Shown one piece after another: positions 16,560-25,244 of a stretch of DNA of 64,000 bases. The notes under the pieces were generated by a model. That model worked only from the letters and a program-made list of their open reading frames with translations, was not told the origin of the DNA and searched no databases. The stretch's first letter is position 1; the number at the start of each line of letters is the position of its first letter. The stretch covers positions 5,890,001 through 5,954,000 of the forward strand of contig NZ_CP150276.1 in NCBI RefSeq assembly GCF_037977235.1, given 5' to 3'. Made by a program: the position numbers and the translations under genes. Source of the stretch: Paenibacillus sp. FSL K6-0276 (lineage in GTDB: Bacteria; Bacillota; Bacilli; Paenibacillales; Paenibacillaceae).

Positions 16560-17222
16560 TCAATTGAATTTATCAGGGAATTGTTTAACAATACCCTCAG
16601 TTAGTATATCTCCAAACATAATCATATGCTCCAGCCCTTTATCAAAAGCGACGATTTCAGCATCCCAATCCTTTTTAACCCTTGCTGTCACATCATCCGT
16701 AATTAGCTCCAAATGTTCATGAAGCATCTCTTTCAATTGTTCATACGAATATTTGGGATTCTGTGCACTAAGGAACTTAGCAATGTCGTCAGCGTTGGCA
16801 TACCACTCTTTATTGTATTTTTCCAAATCCGCTTGATTGTTAGAAAGCACAGCCGCAACGACTTTTCCGGCAATAACAATATGCTCCCGCAATAATTGAG
16901 CTAGCTTATCTCCAACTGCCTCACCGTAATACGGTTTAAAAACATTCCCTATGTCTTGCTGATTCTGTAGCAACCTTGCCAGTACTTTCTCTTTGTCCTC
17001 GGAATTGGCAAAGGCGCTAACTATGTAGTTTTTCGTCCATATCACATGGTCGCTCCATAGTTTTCTGAGGTTATCTTTAAGCTCTATCACGGAGGGAGTT
17101 AAGCATTGCTTATGTGAACTCTTTTTCTCTTTGGATGCAGCATCAGCAGTTACGGGCATTACACTAACAACAAGAAACATAAACAACAAAGTTAGCTTCG
17201 CAATCAAAAACTTAGGCTTCAT
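16560..17222 (-). CDS. Secreted helical protein with four repeated histidine helices
   Basis: 220 residues with a signal peptide (KLTLLFMFLVVSVMPVTADA). The mature part is nearly all alpha-helical and appears internally duplicated: four helices each carry a histidine in a similar setting, LWSDHVIWT, LLREHIVIAG, LHEHLELIT and LEHMIMFGD. This pattern suggests a four-helix bundle that could bind a metal or cofactor, but I do not recognise a characterised family. The gene stands alone between two terminators. Confidence 0.7.
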   Translation of the reverse strand: MKPKFLIAKLTLLFMFLVVSVMPVTADAASKEKKSSHKQCLTPSVIELKDNLRKLWSDHVIWTKNYIVSAFANSEDKEKVLARLLQNQQDIGNVFKPYYGEAVGDKLAQLLREHIVIAGKVVAAVLSNNQADLEKYNKEWYANADDIAKFLSAQNPKYSYEQLKEMLHEHLELITDDVTARVKKDWDAEIVAFDKGLEHMIMFGDILTEGIVKQFPDKFN

Positions 17223-17311
17223 TATGACCTATCTCCTTTTAAGCATCTATTAAACATCTTGTATAGTGTGTACCGATGCTTTTATTTCATTCATGACCTC
17301 TTTTAAAACAC

Positions 17312-17339
17312 AAAAAAAGCACCGTCATTGGACGGCGCC
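17312..17339 (-). terminator. Intrinsic terminator
   Basis: Minus strand GGCGCCGTC CAAT GACGGTGC then TTTTTTTG, 13 bases after the GIY-YIG gene stop. Confidence 0.85.
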
Positions 17340-17351
17340 TCTTCTGTAAGT

Positions 17352-17708
17352 TTATCTAAACATCACTTTGTCTACATTGTATTTAGATTTTAATTCATTG
17401 ATGATATACGTTTCATAAATCTCTCTGTGAACAGGGCTTTCGATTAAGCAAACATCAATTCTGGTGACCTCGTCCCGATGTTCTCTGATATCAGATACGG
17501 TGTCTTCAAAATGTTTCTTGATTCTTGGTCTTAGCTTTCTCGCTTTACCTACGAACAGCAACTCATCTTGGTCATTGTAGAACATAAAAATACCGCCGTA
17601 ATCTCTTGGGATCAGGTGAAAATCAGTGAATCCATAAATATTGCTTAACTGCGGGTTAACTTGTTTAGTAATACTAACATCCACATTGGGAATGGTTATG
17701 TTGATCAT
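17352..17708 (-). CDS. GIY-YIG domain protein
   Basis: 118 residues. Residues 36-70 carry the GIY-YIG core: the GIY element reads GGIFMFYN, the YIG element LLFVGKARKLRPRIKKHF with the conserved Gly and Arg, and a later Glu (PVHREIYETYIINELKSKYN) matches the metal-binding Glu. The canonical tyrosines of GIY and YIG are replaced by Phe, so nuclease activity is not certain. It is a short stand-alone member like those of Bacillales with unknown substrate. The start ATG has weak purine-rich sequence (AAAGAGG) upstream. Confidence 0.8.
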   Translation of the reverse strand: MINITIPNVDVSITKQVNPQLSNIYGFTDFHLIPRDYGGIFMFYNDQDELLFVGKARKLRPRIKKHFEDTVSDIREHRDEVTRIDVCLIESPVHREIYETYIINELKSKYNVDKVMFR

Positions 17709-17793
17709 TTTAGCTCACGTCCTCTTTCTATATAGGAGTAAATATTATCATAAGTTAGCCTTTTATTCTATCTTTCGCAATGAACCTTGTTCT

Positions 17794-17981
17794 TTATTCT
17801 GCCTTGGCCTGACGGCTCATTAGAGCATGAACAGTCTCAGTTATCCCTTGCTCAAAAGTAGTAGTGGGAATTGGCCCCACATAACGGTCATATTTCCGAT
17901 GAATATTGCAGGTTTAACAATTCAGTGATAATTACAGTCCCCGTCCCCCCGGTTGCACCAAGCACAAGCGCTTTTTAACAT
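17794..17981 (-). pseudogene. NAD(P)-binding SDR/NmrA-type remnant
   Basis: AGGAGGA lies 7 bases before the ATG at 17981. One base off the starting frame, the sequence gives ALVLGATGGTGTVIITELL, the glycine-rich nucleotide-binding strand of an atypical SDR. After about 25 codons there is a jump to the family's C-terminal end (YVGPIPTTTFEQGITETVHA), stopping at 17794. The middle of the gene is deleted. Its promoter region keeps an operator identical to that of the neighbouring tetR gene. Confidence 0.85.
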
Positions 17982-18001
17982 AAAGCATTCCTCCTATTAT
18001 T

Positions 18002-18018
18002 GTTATTGATCAATCACT
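18002..18018. promoter_or_regulatory. Probable TetR operator, copy in front of the SDR remnant
   Basis: GTTATTGATCAATCACT, containing the perfect palindrome ATTGATCAAT. The same 17 bases occur at 18667-18683 before tetR. It ends 21 bases upstream of the remnant's start codon. Confidence 0.75.
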
Positions 18019-18080
18019 AACTAATGTCCATAAATCTAAGAGCCGAGGCTCCTAGTTGTTACAACGTCTCTTTATTTCTA

Positions 18081-18635
18081 CTACTCTTTCCAATGTTTCG
18101 GCTTCAACTCTGGCATTCCAAGTGCCATAGAAATATTGCAGAGCATACCATTAGCCATAAAGGTACTTACCTCTACTTCAGGCTGCTCGATCCCAGCGGC
18201 TACAAATTTCTCATGCACAAGATTGGTAATATCACGTATTCCCTTTTGCATCGTTTGACGAATGACTTCATCGCGAATACCTAACCCCTGAACTTGCAGA
18301 ATCATCTCATTCGGGTGCGTTTCCATCAACAACTCGTATACCTTAATTGATTCCTTTAGCATTTGATCTGCTGACGCCTCAACTCCCTTAAACGTACGAA
18401 CAATCCGTTCAAAAGCACGCTCCAAGGAGGCGACAAACAATTCTTCTTTGTTCTTAAACACTTTAAACACATAAGGCTGAGAAATACCTACCTTTTCTGC
18501 AACCTGTGCTGTTGTAGCTCGGTAGTAGCCATTCTCGGCGAACACAACAACCGCTGCCTCCAAGATCTGCTCTCGGCGGTTTACCGAGACCGATTCGTCT
18601 GATTTCTTGCGACCGGAACTAGATTCTGTTATCAT
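18081..18635 (-). CDS. TetR/AcrR-family regulator
   Basis: 184 residues. Residues 20-65 form the TetR N-terminal HTH (RREQILEAAVVVFAENGYYR, ATTAQVAEKVGISQPYVFKV), followed by an all-helical ligand domain. It lies upstream of, and in the same direction as, a decayed SDR gene, and divergent from a POT peptide transporter. Two identical 17-bp palindromic sites, one before itself and one before the SDR remnant, suggest it represses itself and the SDR gene. The transporter has no third copy, so its control by this protein is not supported. Confidence 0.9.
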   Translation of the reverse strand: MITESSSGRKKSDESVSVNRREQILEAAVVVFAENGYYRATTAQVAEKVGISQPYVFKVFKNKEELFVASLERAFERIVRTFKGVEASADQMLKESIKVYELLMETHPNEMILQVQGLGIRDEVIRQTMQKGIRDITNLVHEKFVAAGIEQPEVEVSTFMANGMLCNISMALGMPELKPKHWKE

Positions 18636-18666
18636 GATAATCTCCTTACGTAACCAAATTCATTAG

Positions 18667-18683
18667 GTTATTGATCAATCACT
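18667..18683. promoter_or_regulatory. Probable TetR operator, autoregulatory copy
   Basis: GTTATTGATCAATCACT, identical over 17 bases to 18002-18018, located 32-48 bases before the tetR start codon, where a promoter-overlapping operator would lie. The rest of the 306-base gap to dtpT holds AT-rich promoter sequence and an AGGAGG site at about 18928. Confidence 0.75.
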
Positions 18684-18941
18684 TTCTTTGAAAAGAGTAT
18701 ATGCTCATCTCCTAAAATAATGCAACTCAAAACAAATAATAATATTCTAGCAACATCCATTCGCGTGGAAAACACAATAAAAGTTAATTAATAATGCCAA
18801 CTGGAAATATTACTAAAAAATATGACATTATTCAGAACCTTCTCGCCAAAGGGTTGTGATTTTCCTCATGAGGGTATTATAAATATTAAGGTAGTGTTAG
18901 TTTCATGATTGGCGCAATTAGCATCTAGGAGGATTTGATTC

Positions 18942-20432
18942 ATGTCAGCAACAGATAGGCAAAAAATTGTAGATAGTGTTCCACAAACAGGATTTTTCGG
19001 ACATCCCAAAGGACTATTCACACTCTTCTTCACAGAATTTTGGGAGCGGTTTTCCTATTATGGCATGAGAGCGATCCTAGTTTACTACATGTATTATGAA
19101 GTAAGCAAAGGGGGTCTCGGATTACCAGAAGATATGGCCCTTTCGATTATGTCTATCTACGGATCACTCGTATATATGTCTGGAATTATAGGTGGATGGC
19201 TTGCGGATCGGATTTTCGGGACTTCGAAGGCTGTCTTTTACGGTGGCGTTTTAATTATGTTCGGGCATATTTTACTGGCGATACCGGGAAATGCCACGCT
19301 ATTCTTTGCTTCGATGATTATGATCGTGCTTGGAACCGGACTTCTTAAGCCCAATGTATCAAGTATTGTAGGCGAAATCTATAGCGAACAAGATAACCGC
19401 CGCGACGCTGCTTTCAGCATTTTTTATATGGGTATTAACCTCGGCGGATTCCTCTCTCCACTGATTGTAGGCGCTGTAGGTATGAATGATTTCCATCTTG
19501 GCTTCTCGATTGCCGCAATCGGAATGTTTATTGGATTAGTTGTTTACGTAGTGACTCGCACCAAAAACCTGGGTCTGGCAGGTACGATTGTACGCAATCC
19601 GATTCCAGCCGAACAGAAGAAGAAATTATTTACTAGGATTGGCATTGGACTAGTTGTGCTTGCGGTATTAATTACGGTCGGCATTCTTACTGGAGTGCTC
19701 ACCTTTGAAACATTCATTAAGATAGTCGGAGTGTTAGGGCTACTTATTCCTACGATGTACTTTATTGTGATGTACCGTAGCCCCCAAACAACAGCTGTCG
19801 AGCGATCCCGAATTCTCGCGTACATCCCTTTATTTATCGCGTCGATTATGTTCTGGGCGATTCAGGAACAAACTTCAACGGTTTTAGCTAGCTTTGCTGA
19901 TAAGCGCACCCAATTGGATTTTGCAGGCTTACACATTTCTCCTGCTTGGTTCCAGTCGCTTAACCCGCTGTTTATTATCGCCCTTGCACCTATATTTGCT
20001 TGGATTTGGTTAAAGCTCGGTAACCGTCAACCAACGATTCCTCAAAAATTCTCGCTTGGTTTATTATTTGCCGGTCTGTCCTTCCTAGTAATCCTGGTGC
20101 CGGCTTACTTCGGTGGTGCCAATTCACTTGTGAACCCATTATGGCTGGTTCTTAGCTATTTTATCGTCGTGATTGGGGAACTATGCTTGTCACCTGTTGG
20201 CCTCTCGGCAACGACCAAACTGGCGCCAGCCGCTTTTACTGCTCAGATGATGAGCATGTGGTTCTTGTCCAATGCTGCTGCGCAAGCTATTAATGCTCAG
20301 ATTGTGAAGTTCTATACCCCAGATACCGAAATGCTGTACTTCGGAGTCATCGGTGGAGTTGCCATTGTGCTCGCGGTAATTCTCTTCCTTTTCTCTTCTA
20401 AGATTCAGAATTTCATGAAGGGTATACGTTAA
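18942..20432 (+). CDS. dtpT: POT-family proton-coupled di/tripeptide transporter
   Basis: 496-residue proton-oligopeptide transporter (PTR2/POT) with about 14 membrane segments. The proton-coupling motif ExxERFxYY is intact (TEFWERFSYYG, residues 31-41). The second PTR2 signature (FYMGINLGGFLSP) and the C-terminal GELCLSPVGLS are present. It imports di- and tripeptides. AGGAGG is correctly spaced. A terminator follows directly, so it is monocistronic. Confidence 0.93.
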   Translation: MSATDRQKIVDSVPQTGFFGHPKGLFTLFFTEFWERFSYYGMRAILVYYMYYEVSKGGLGLPEDMALSIMSIYGSLVYMSGIIGGWLADRIFGTSKAVFYGGVLIMFGHILLAIPGNATLFFASMIMIVLGTGLLKPNVSSIVGEIYSEQDNRRDAAFSIFYMGINLGGFLSPLIVGAVGMNDFHLGFSIAAIGMFIGLVVYVVTRTKNLGLAGTIVRNPIPAEQKKKLFTRIGIGLVVLAVLITVGILTGVLTFETFIKIVGVLGLLIPTMYFIVMYRSPQTTAVERSRILAYIPLFIASIMFWAIQEQTSTVLASFADKRTQLDFAGLHISPAWFQSLNPLFIIALAPIFAWIWLKLGNRQPTIPQKFSLGLLFAGLSFLVILVPAYFGGANSLVNPLWLVLSYFIVVIGELCLSPVGLSATTKLAPAAFTAQMMSMWFLSNAAAQAINAQIVKFYTPDTEMLYFGVIGGVAIVLAVILFLFSSKIQNFMKGIR

Positions 20433-20438
20433 ACATAT

Positions 20439-20474
20439 AAGGCTGCTGAGATTCTCTCAGCAGCCTTTTTTTTG
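20439..20474 (+). terminator. Intrinsic terminator of dtpT
   Basis: AAGGCTGCTGAGA TTC TCTCAGCAGCCTT followed by eight T residues. Confidence 0.95.
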
Positions 20475-20495
20475 AGTTTATATTCTAAGCTAGGC

Positions 20496-21911
20496 CTACA
20501 CCAGAAACATAGCGACAATCGTTGTGACTATCAGCCCAATCAATACCGGTTTAACATTACGTCTAGCGAGCTCAAACGGGCTTACGCCGCAGATGGCTGC
20601 TGCTGGAATCAATGCCCACGGGATCAACGTGCCCCCGCCAACCCAAATGGCTGATACCTGACCGAGCGCAGTTAAAGTAGCTGCATCGGAATGTGTGGCA
20701 ACAGCGAACAATTTTCCGATGGACCCCGCAAGTGAGATTCCCGAGAACCCTGAACCATCAAGGCCCGTAATAGCTCCTGTTATGGTTGCAGTCACAGCAC
20801 CTACAGCACCATTCAGAGGCACATTATGAGCTAGGGCAACCCCCAGATCATTTACTATACCCTGCGATGCAGCAGGTAAGACTTTGCCAAACAATTCAGC
20901 AAAGGCCGAATCACCTAGATAGAAGAATGCAGCAATCGGAATCACTGGACCGAATACTTTAAAGCCAAATGTAAGTCCATCGATCAAATATGAGGTGACT
21001 TGCTCCAGTCCTTTATTACGATGTGCGAGCAATGTTACTACAACCAAGATAAATACAGCAGTCCCACCAACTAAGGCAGTTGCGTCTCCACCCTGTAAAT
21101 CCAGCAAAAACATGCCTGCCACATCAGCTAGAAACAGGAGTGGGATAGCGATCGCCAGCCATTTCTTCAGTGTGGGAGGAATCACCGCTTGACCTTCTAC
21201 CGCATCACTCTCTGCAGCTAGCGCACTCGCGGCATTTTTCCCGGAAATAAGTCCGTCTCGCCAAGTACCGTTTTTCTGATCTCGTCGCATCATCCAATAA
21301 GCTGTTACTGTAGTGACTACGCCCATCACTATAACAAGCGGAATACTCGCTTCCATGACACTGCTTACCGGAAGTCCTGCCGCATCTGCCGTTAATTTGG
21401 GTGCACCTTGAATAATATAATCACCTGAGAGCGCAATTCCGTGACCGAACAGGTTCATTGCCATCGCCGCTCCAAGAGCTGGCAATCCTACGCGAATAGC
21501 AACAGGTAACAGCACAACCCCGATCAAAGCCACTGCGGGCGAAGGCCAGAAGAACCATGATGTCACCATCATAATGAAGCCAATACCCCAAAAGGCTATA
21601 AATGGTGTACGTAAAAAACGGGTAAGCGGGGCAACCATCGTCTCATTTATTCCGGTACGGGTTAATACTCGGCTCATGGCTACAATGATCGAAATAATCA
21701 TAATCGTACCCATTAGCTCCTTGGTTGCATATACAAAAGAGTTGAATACGCCTGTGACCGAACCACTAATCGTTTCTGTCGCGAGCCAGCCTAGTACAAA
21801 GATGCCTGCAATACAGATCATCGTTGTATCCCGCCGCTTAATCAGAAGTGCCATAATGAACACGATGAATGCCAGATATACATAATGGAGCGCTGTTAAT
21901 TGGATGCCCAT
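20496..21911 (-). CDS. Polytopic permease, ion-transporter-like superfamily
   Basis: 471 residues with roughly 11-12 membrane segments and one larger cytoplasmic loop near the middle (RRDQKNGTWRDGLISGKNAA). Re-entrant, glycine/proline-rich stretches (FFWPSPAVALIGVVLLPVAI, GHGIALSGDYIIQGAPKL, SAIWVGGGTLIPWALIPAAA) recall carboxylate carriers of the ion-transporter superfamily such as DcuC or GntP. I cannot name the exact family or substrate. It is a single gene, convergent with dtpT and divided from it by the terminator. Confidence 0.75.
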   Translation of the reverse strand: MGIQLTALHYVYLAFIVFIMALLIKRRDTTMICIAGIFVLGWLATETISGSVTGVFNSFVYATKELMGTIMIISIIVAMSRVLTRTGINETMVAPLTRFLRTPFIAFWGIGFIMMVTSWFFWPSPAVALIGVVLLPVAIRVGLPALGAAMAMNLFGHGIALSGDYIIQGAPKLTADAAGLPVSSVMEASIPLVIVMGVVTTVTAYWMMRRDQKNGTWRDGLISGKNAASALAAESDAVEGQAVIPPTLKKWLAIAIPLLFLADVAGMFLLDLQGGDATALVGGTAVFILVVVTLLAHRNKGLEQVTSYLIDGLTFGFKVFGPVIPIAAFFYLGDSAFAELFGKVLPAASQGIVNDLGVALAHNVPLNGAVGAVTATITGAITGLDGSGFSGISLAGSIGKLFAVATHSDAATLTALGQVSAIWVGGGTLIPWALIPAAAICGVSPFELARRNVKPVLIGLIVTTIVAMFLV

Positions 21912-22007
21912 CTCTGAACCACACCCTTCTCCTGCTTACAAGTGCTATATGTTATGCAGGGGTGTAGGCTAATGTTCGGTAGAAATGGGCGCTAAAATAT
22001 TTATGAT

Positions 22008-22787
22008 TTATATAGAAAGAGACGCTTTTGCTAATGTATCCATCACCTCGTCGCTTATAAATGGTGCGATAGACACGAGGGCTTTTAACCCTTCTTGTTC
22101 AAAAGCTCTTCTAGCACACTCATCTAGTACTTCGTCACTTATAAACGGAGCGATAGACAACAACGCGTTAATTCCTTCTCGTTCAAAGGTGCTTCTTGCA
22201 CAATCGTCCAGCATCTCATCACTTATAAACGGAGCGATAGACAACAACGCGTTAATTCCTTCTCGTTCAAAGGTGCTTCTTGCACAATCGTCCAGCATCT
22301 CATCGCTTATAAACGGAGCAATAGACAACAACGCGTTAATTCCTTCTCGCTCAAAGGCGATTTTTGCGCACTCATCTAGTACTTCTTCACTGATAAATGG
22401 AGCGATGGATAGCAGATCTTGTATCGATACTGGATGCTTCACATGTTCGAATACCCCGTCCACATGTTCTGTAAGAAGAATGGGCGCAACTTCGGAAATT
22501 TCGGCTACTGAGAGTTCATTTTGATTTAAAAATTGTTCTGTGGTATTTTCGAGTACATTTACTACTATCTGTGTCGATTTGCTCTTTTCAAGGATTGCAT
22601 CAATGCTCACATTAAAGATTTCGGCCAGCTGGGGAAGCTTAGAAACATCCGGCATTGACTCTCCTCGTTCCCAATTACTAACCGCCTGATAACTAATGCC
22701 TAGTTGATCGGCAAGCCCCATCTGAGTCATCCCTGTCTGCTTTCTTAAATCAGCGATATTCTTGCCTACCTTTAACATATCGAACAT
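22008..22787 (-). CDS. XRE-type regulator with six 28-residue helical repeats
   Basis: 259 residues. Residues 1-70 are a classical XRE/Cro HTH (GKNIADLRKQTGMTQMGLAD, GISYQAVSNWERGESMPDVS). Residues 93-259 consist of one divergent and five clear repeats of 28 residues with consensus ALLSIAPFISDEMLDDCARS then TFEREGIN. Repeats 2 and 3 are identical in protein. Each unit could form a two-helix hairpin, so the array would make a solenoid. A Cys recurs in repeats 1-4. The ATG at 22787 has GAGGAG before it. Target and signal are unknown; many XRE proteins of this layout control toxin, phage or stress genes, but nothing here supports a choice. Confidence 0.88.
   Translation of the reverse strand: MFDMLKVGKNIADLRKQTGMTQMGLADQLGISYQAVSNWERGESMPDVSKLPQLAEIFNVSIDAILEKSKSTQIVVNVLENTTEQFLNQNELSVAEISEVAPILLTEHVDGVFEHVKHPVSIQDLLSIAPFISEEVLDECAKIAFEREGINALLSIAPFISDEMLDDCARSTFEREGINALLSIAPFISDEMLDDCARSTFEREGINALLSIAPFISDEVLDECARRAFEQEGLKALVSIAPFISDEVMDTLAKASLSI
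22011..22418 (-). repeat. In-frame 84-bp tandem repeats
   Basis: Five units of 84 bp inside the XRE gene. The landmark ATAAACGGAGC recurs at 22141, 22225 and 22309, exactly 84 bases apart. The two central units differ at a single base over 84, implying recent duplication or gene conversion; the outer units are more diverged. Confidence 0.92.
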
Positions 22788-22886
22788 TGAAATCTCCTCC
22801 TCATTTATGATGATTTCAGTGTATCTATTACTATTAATTTTGTATATCAAGCGCTGCTTGAGTGCTTAACGAGATGCATAGTACGC

Positions 22887-22938
22887 AAAAAAAGCCGCCC
22901 CACGCGTAGATAGAATCTACACATGAGACAGCTTTCTT
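22887..22938 (-). terminator. Intrinsic terminator
   Basis: Long imperfect stem, on the minus strand AAAGCTGTCTCATGTGTAGA / TCTACGCGTGGGGCGGCTTT, then a T-run. It follows the truncated SDR gene. Confidence 0.85.
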
Positions 22939-22961
22939 AGTGTTGCCTATTTAGAAATTTA

Positions 22962-23495
22962 TTATTTAACTACAACTCCGCCATCAACTGGCAGCTCAAC
23001 ACCTGTAATGTAAGAAGATTCATCGGAAGCCAAGAACAATACAGCTTCAGCTACTTCAGAAGCACGTCCAACACGTGGCAATGCGGTCTGAGACATAAAG
23101 AAGCTATGCATTTTTTCGTTATTTACAAATTCAGCACTCATTGGGGTTTCGATAAATCCTGGGTGAACAGAGTTCACAATGTCATCTTTACCAAAGTCTA
23201 CAGCTGCTGCTTTACTTAGCATACGAACTGCACCTTTAGAAGCTGTATAAGCACCAGCACCGCTGCTGCCAGTCAAACCTGCGATGGAGGAAATATTGAC
23301 GATGGAACCACCTTTATTGTTCTTCATTTGAGGAACAACATGCTTCATGCCAAGGAATACGCTGCTCACGTTGATGTTCATTACTTTGTTCCATTGATCT
23401 ACAGTGGATTCGAGCAATTGAACTGGGAACGAGATACCTGCATTATTTACCAGGATGTCGATTTTTCCGAATTTGCTAATCACATCTTCAACCCG
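22962..23495 (-). pseudogene. 5'-truncated SDR oxidoreductase
   Basis: A short-chain dehydrogenase reading from ISKFGKIDILVNNAGIS to its natural C-terminus (SSYITGVELPVDGGVVVK). The NNAG motif, catalytic Ser (NISSIAG) and YTASK tyrosine/lysine are kept, but the glycine-rich TGxxxGIG cofactor site that should occupy the first 70 residues is absent. The frame runs into the tail half of a TetR gene lying on the other strand. One deletion removed both 5' ends. A short product from an internal start could not bind NAD(P) normally. Confidence 0.85.
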
Positions 23496-23496
23496 A

Positions 23497-23925
23497 ATGC
23501 TAGAGCCTATGCTGGATTATTTTATGTACGTGGCTGACTTGCCATTAACCTGTCTTGAAAAGATCGAGATGTTATTCGATTTCTTTATTCAGGATCAAAA
23601 TCATCTAAGTATTATCTTTATGGTGAATTTTGAAAGCTACGCCGCTCACTTGAATGAGCCTGTAGAGGATGTTCTGGATTTCAATGCATTAAACCGCAAG
23701 ATTTGGCATGAGTACTCCAGGATCATCCAAAACGGGGTAGAAGACGGTTCTATTCGTGCCGGTCTTCCCGTGAAAGAGACCCTAATTACGCTCATGAACA
23801 GCTTTGCTCTCTTTTCCAGAAAACTAACGATGAAGAAGAACATCCTCCTGCTAGAATCGGATTTAGACTCCGACAAGCAGCTTGCCCTTCTTAAACAGAT
23901 CTTTCTGGATCATTTAAAAGCCTAA
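23497..23925 (+). pseudogene. 5'-truncated TetR-family regulator
   Basis: About 140 codons with the all-helical effector half of a TetR regulator (LTCLEKIEMLFDFFIQDQNH, EYSRIIQNGVEDGSIRAGLP, QLALLKQIFLDHLKA). No HTH, natural start or ribosome-binding site remains; upstream sequence is antisense SDR coding. SDR and TetR were originally divergent neighbours, a usual repressor-target pair, so their shared promoter region was in the deleted segment. Confidence 0.85.
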
Positions 23926-23966
23926 AAAGCGCCAGTTTCCTTATGAGGGGAACCTGGCGCTTTTTT
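23924..23966. terminator. Bidirectional intrinsic terminator
   Basis: AAAAAGCGCCAGTTTCC ... GGGAACCTGGCGCTTTTTT stem between the TetR remnant (+) and nos (-). Confidence 0.9.
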
Positions 23967-23983
23967 GATCTCACATTCGATTG

Positions 23984-25105
23984 TTAATGAAAAGGACAGG
24001 TGGCCGCAGGTGATCGTTGATAAAGGAAACGAGGGCTAAAATCATATTCTTTCAAAGTACCATCATGCCAGATAGGTGTAGACGACGGTGACATAGGGGG
24101 TATCAGCCATGACCAGCGCCCCGAAACTTGACGTTCATGTCCCTGTTCTTGCTCCTGGAATCGAACAAATTGATCGGCTGCCGTATGATGATCTACAATG
24201 CTGACCCCTGCTTGCTTAAAGGAATGCAGCACTGCACGGTTCAGCTCAAGAAGTGCCCGATCTTTCCATAGGGTTGTGTTGCTGGAACGATCGAGACCCA
24301 TTAAATCAGCTAGGGCAGGCAGGGTGTTGTAGCGTCCGGTATCCCCTAAATTGCGCGAGCCGATTTCAGTCTCCATATACCAACCGTTAAAAGGAGCAGC
24401 CGTGTACATAATCCCGCCGATTTCCAACTGCATGTCCGAAATGATCGGCACCGAATACCAACGGAGCTGAAGCTCTGCAAAACGTTCAATTTCGGGATGA
24501 GTCAACGGTACCTCCTGAATGAGTTGATCGGGAATAGGGAACACGTGTGGATGCCCGTTGCCAATACTGATCACTAGCGGCAACACATCATAGTCACCAC
24601 CTGTCCCTTGCCAGCCTAATTGCTGGCACAAGCTTGTGAATTCATCCGATGCCGGATCGCCAGCGCGTTCGTGTTCTTCATCGCCAGGGTACCCAGCGTA
24701 GCGAATCAATTGATGATTCCAAATCCGAATCCGCTGAGCCGGATCTTCCCCGCTGCGGAAGACCGTGATGAGCGGACGAATACGACCTCCATTGTTCGCC
24801 TTTTCCAGATGTCGTAGCAGAGCCTCTGCTACTTGCTCCTCGGTCTCAGCCTGACGTTCATCAATCAGATCTATAGAATGCCAGAAGAGGCGGCCAATGC
24901 AGCGGCTATTATGACGCCAAGCCATTCTTGCCCCATGCATCAATTCCTCCGTTGTATGTGTGTAACTGCCTGATTGATTGATTTCTTCTTGTACGGCTAG
25001 GATGCGATGATCCGTGTCGGCTTCGGACTTATCTAGTTCAGCGTAACATTGTCGAATAAAAGCGTCCGCCTGCCGGGTTAATTCTTCGATGTGTTTACCA
25101 TTCAT
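23984..25105 (-). CDS. nos: Bacterial nitric oxide synthase (oxygenase domain only)
   Basis: 373-residue bNOS that oxidises L-arginine to NO and citrulline using haem and tetrahydrofolate/biopterin, with electrons from non-dedicated reductases. The haem-thiolate Cys69 lies in WRHNSRCIGRLFW. The substrate-binding Glu is in NGWYMETEIGSRNLGD. The C-terminal cofactor region with paired tryptophans (GRWSWLIPP) is present. Length matches bacillus enzymes and there is no reductase domain. NO made this way protects Gram-positive cells from oxidants and antibiotics. It is monocistronic. The NO-removing flavohaemoglobin gene 3.6 kb away is broken. Confidence 0.96.
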   Translation of the reverse strand: MNGKHIEELTRQADAFIRQCYAELDKSEADTDHRILAVQEEINQSGSYTHTTEELMHGARMAWRHNSRCIGRLFWHSIDLIDERQAETEEQVAEALLRHLEKANNGGRIRPLITVFRSGEDPAQRIRIWNHQLIRYAGYPGDEEHERAGDPASDEFTSLCQQLGWQGTGGDYDVLPLVISIGNGHPHVFPIPDQLIQEVPLTHPEIERFAELQLRWYSVPIISDMQLEIGGIMYTAAPFNGWYMETEIGSRNLGDTGRYNTLPALADLMGLDRSSNTTLWKDRALLELNRAVLHSFKQAGVSIVDHHTAADQFVRFQEQEQGHERQVSGRWSWLIPPMSPSSTPIWHDGTLKEYDFSPRFLYQRSPAATCPFH

Positions 25106-25202
25106 ATCGTTTATCCCCTATCCAAGCTCTTGCTAGAACTTTCAATCCAGTATACCATCCACACTCCAATGCTACATCCTTTAGGGAATAGCAAACGAGA
25201 AC

Positions 25203-25232
25203 AACCCGTGAAACTTAGCGCTTCACGGGTTG
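25203..25232. terminator. Stem-loop, likely terminator
   Basis: Perfect inverted repeat AACCCGTGAA / TTCACGGGTT with a 9-base loop, downstream of the small gene at 25245 (-). Only a weak T-rich tract follows on the minus strand. Confidence 0.6.
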
Positions 25233-25244
25233 TAGCAGGAACAT

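Noticed and set aside
22011..22418. Regular direct repeats that might be a CRISPR array
   Set aside because: Units are 84 bp, head to tail without spacers, and translate as a continuous protein repeat of an XRE regulator.
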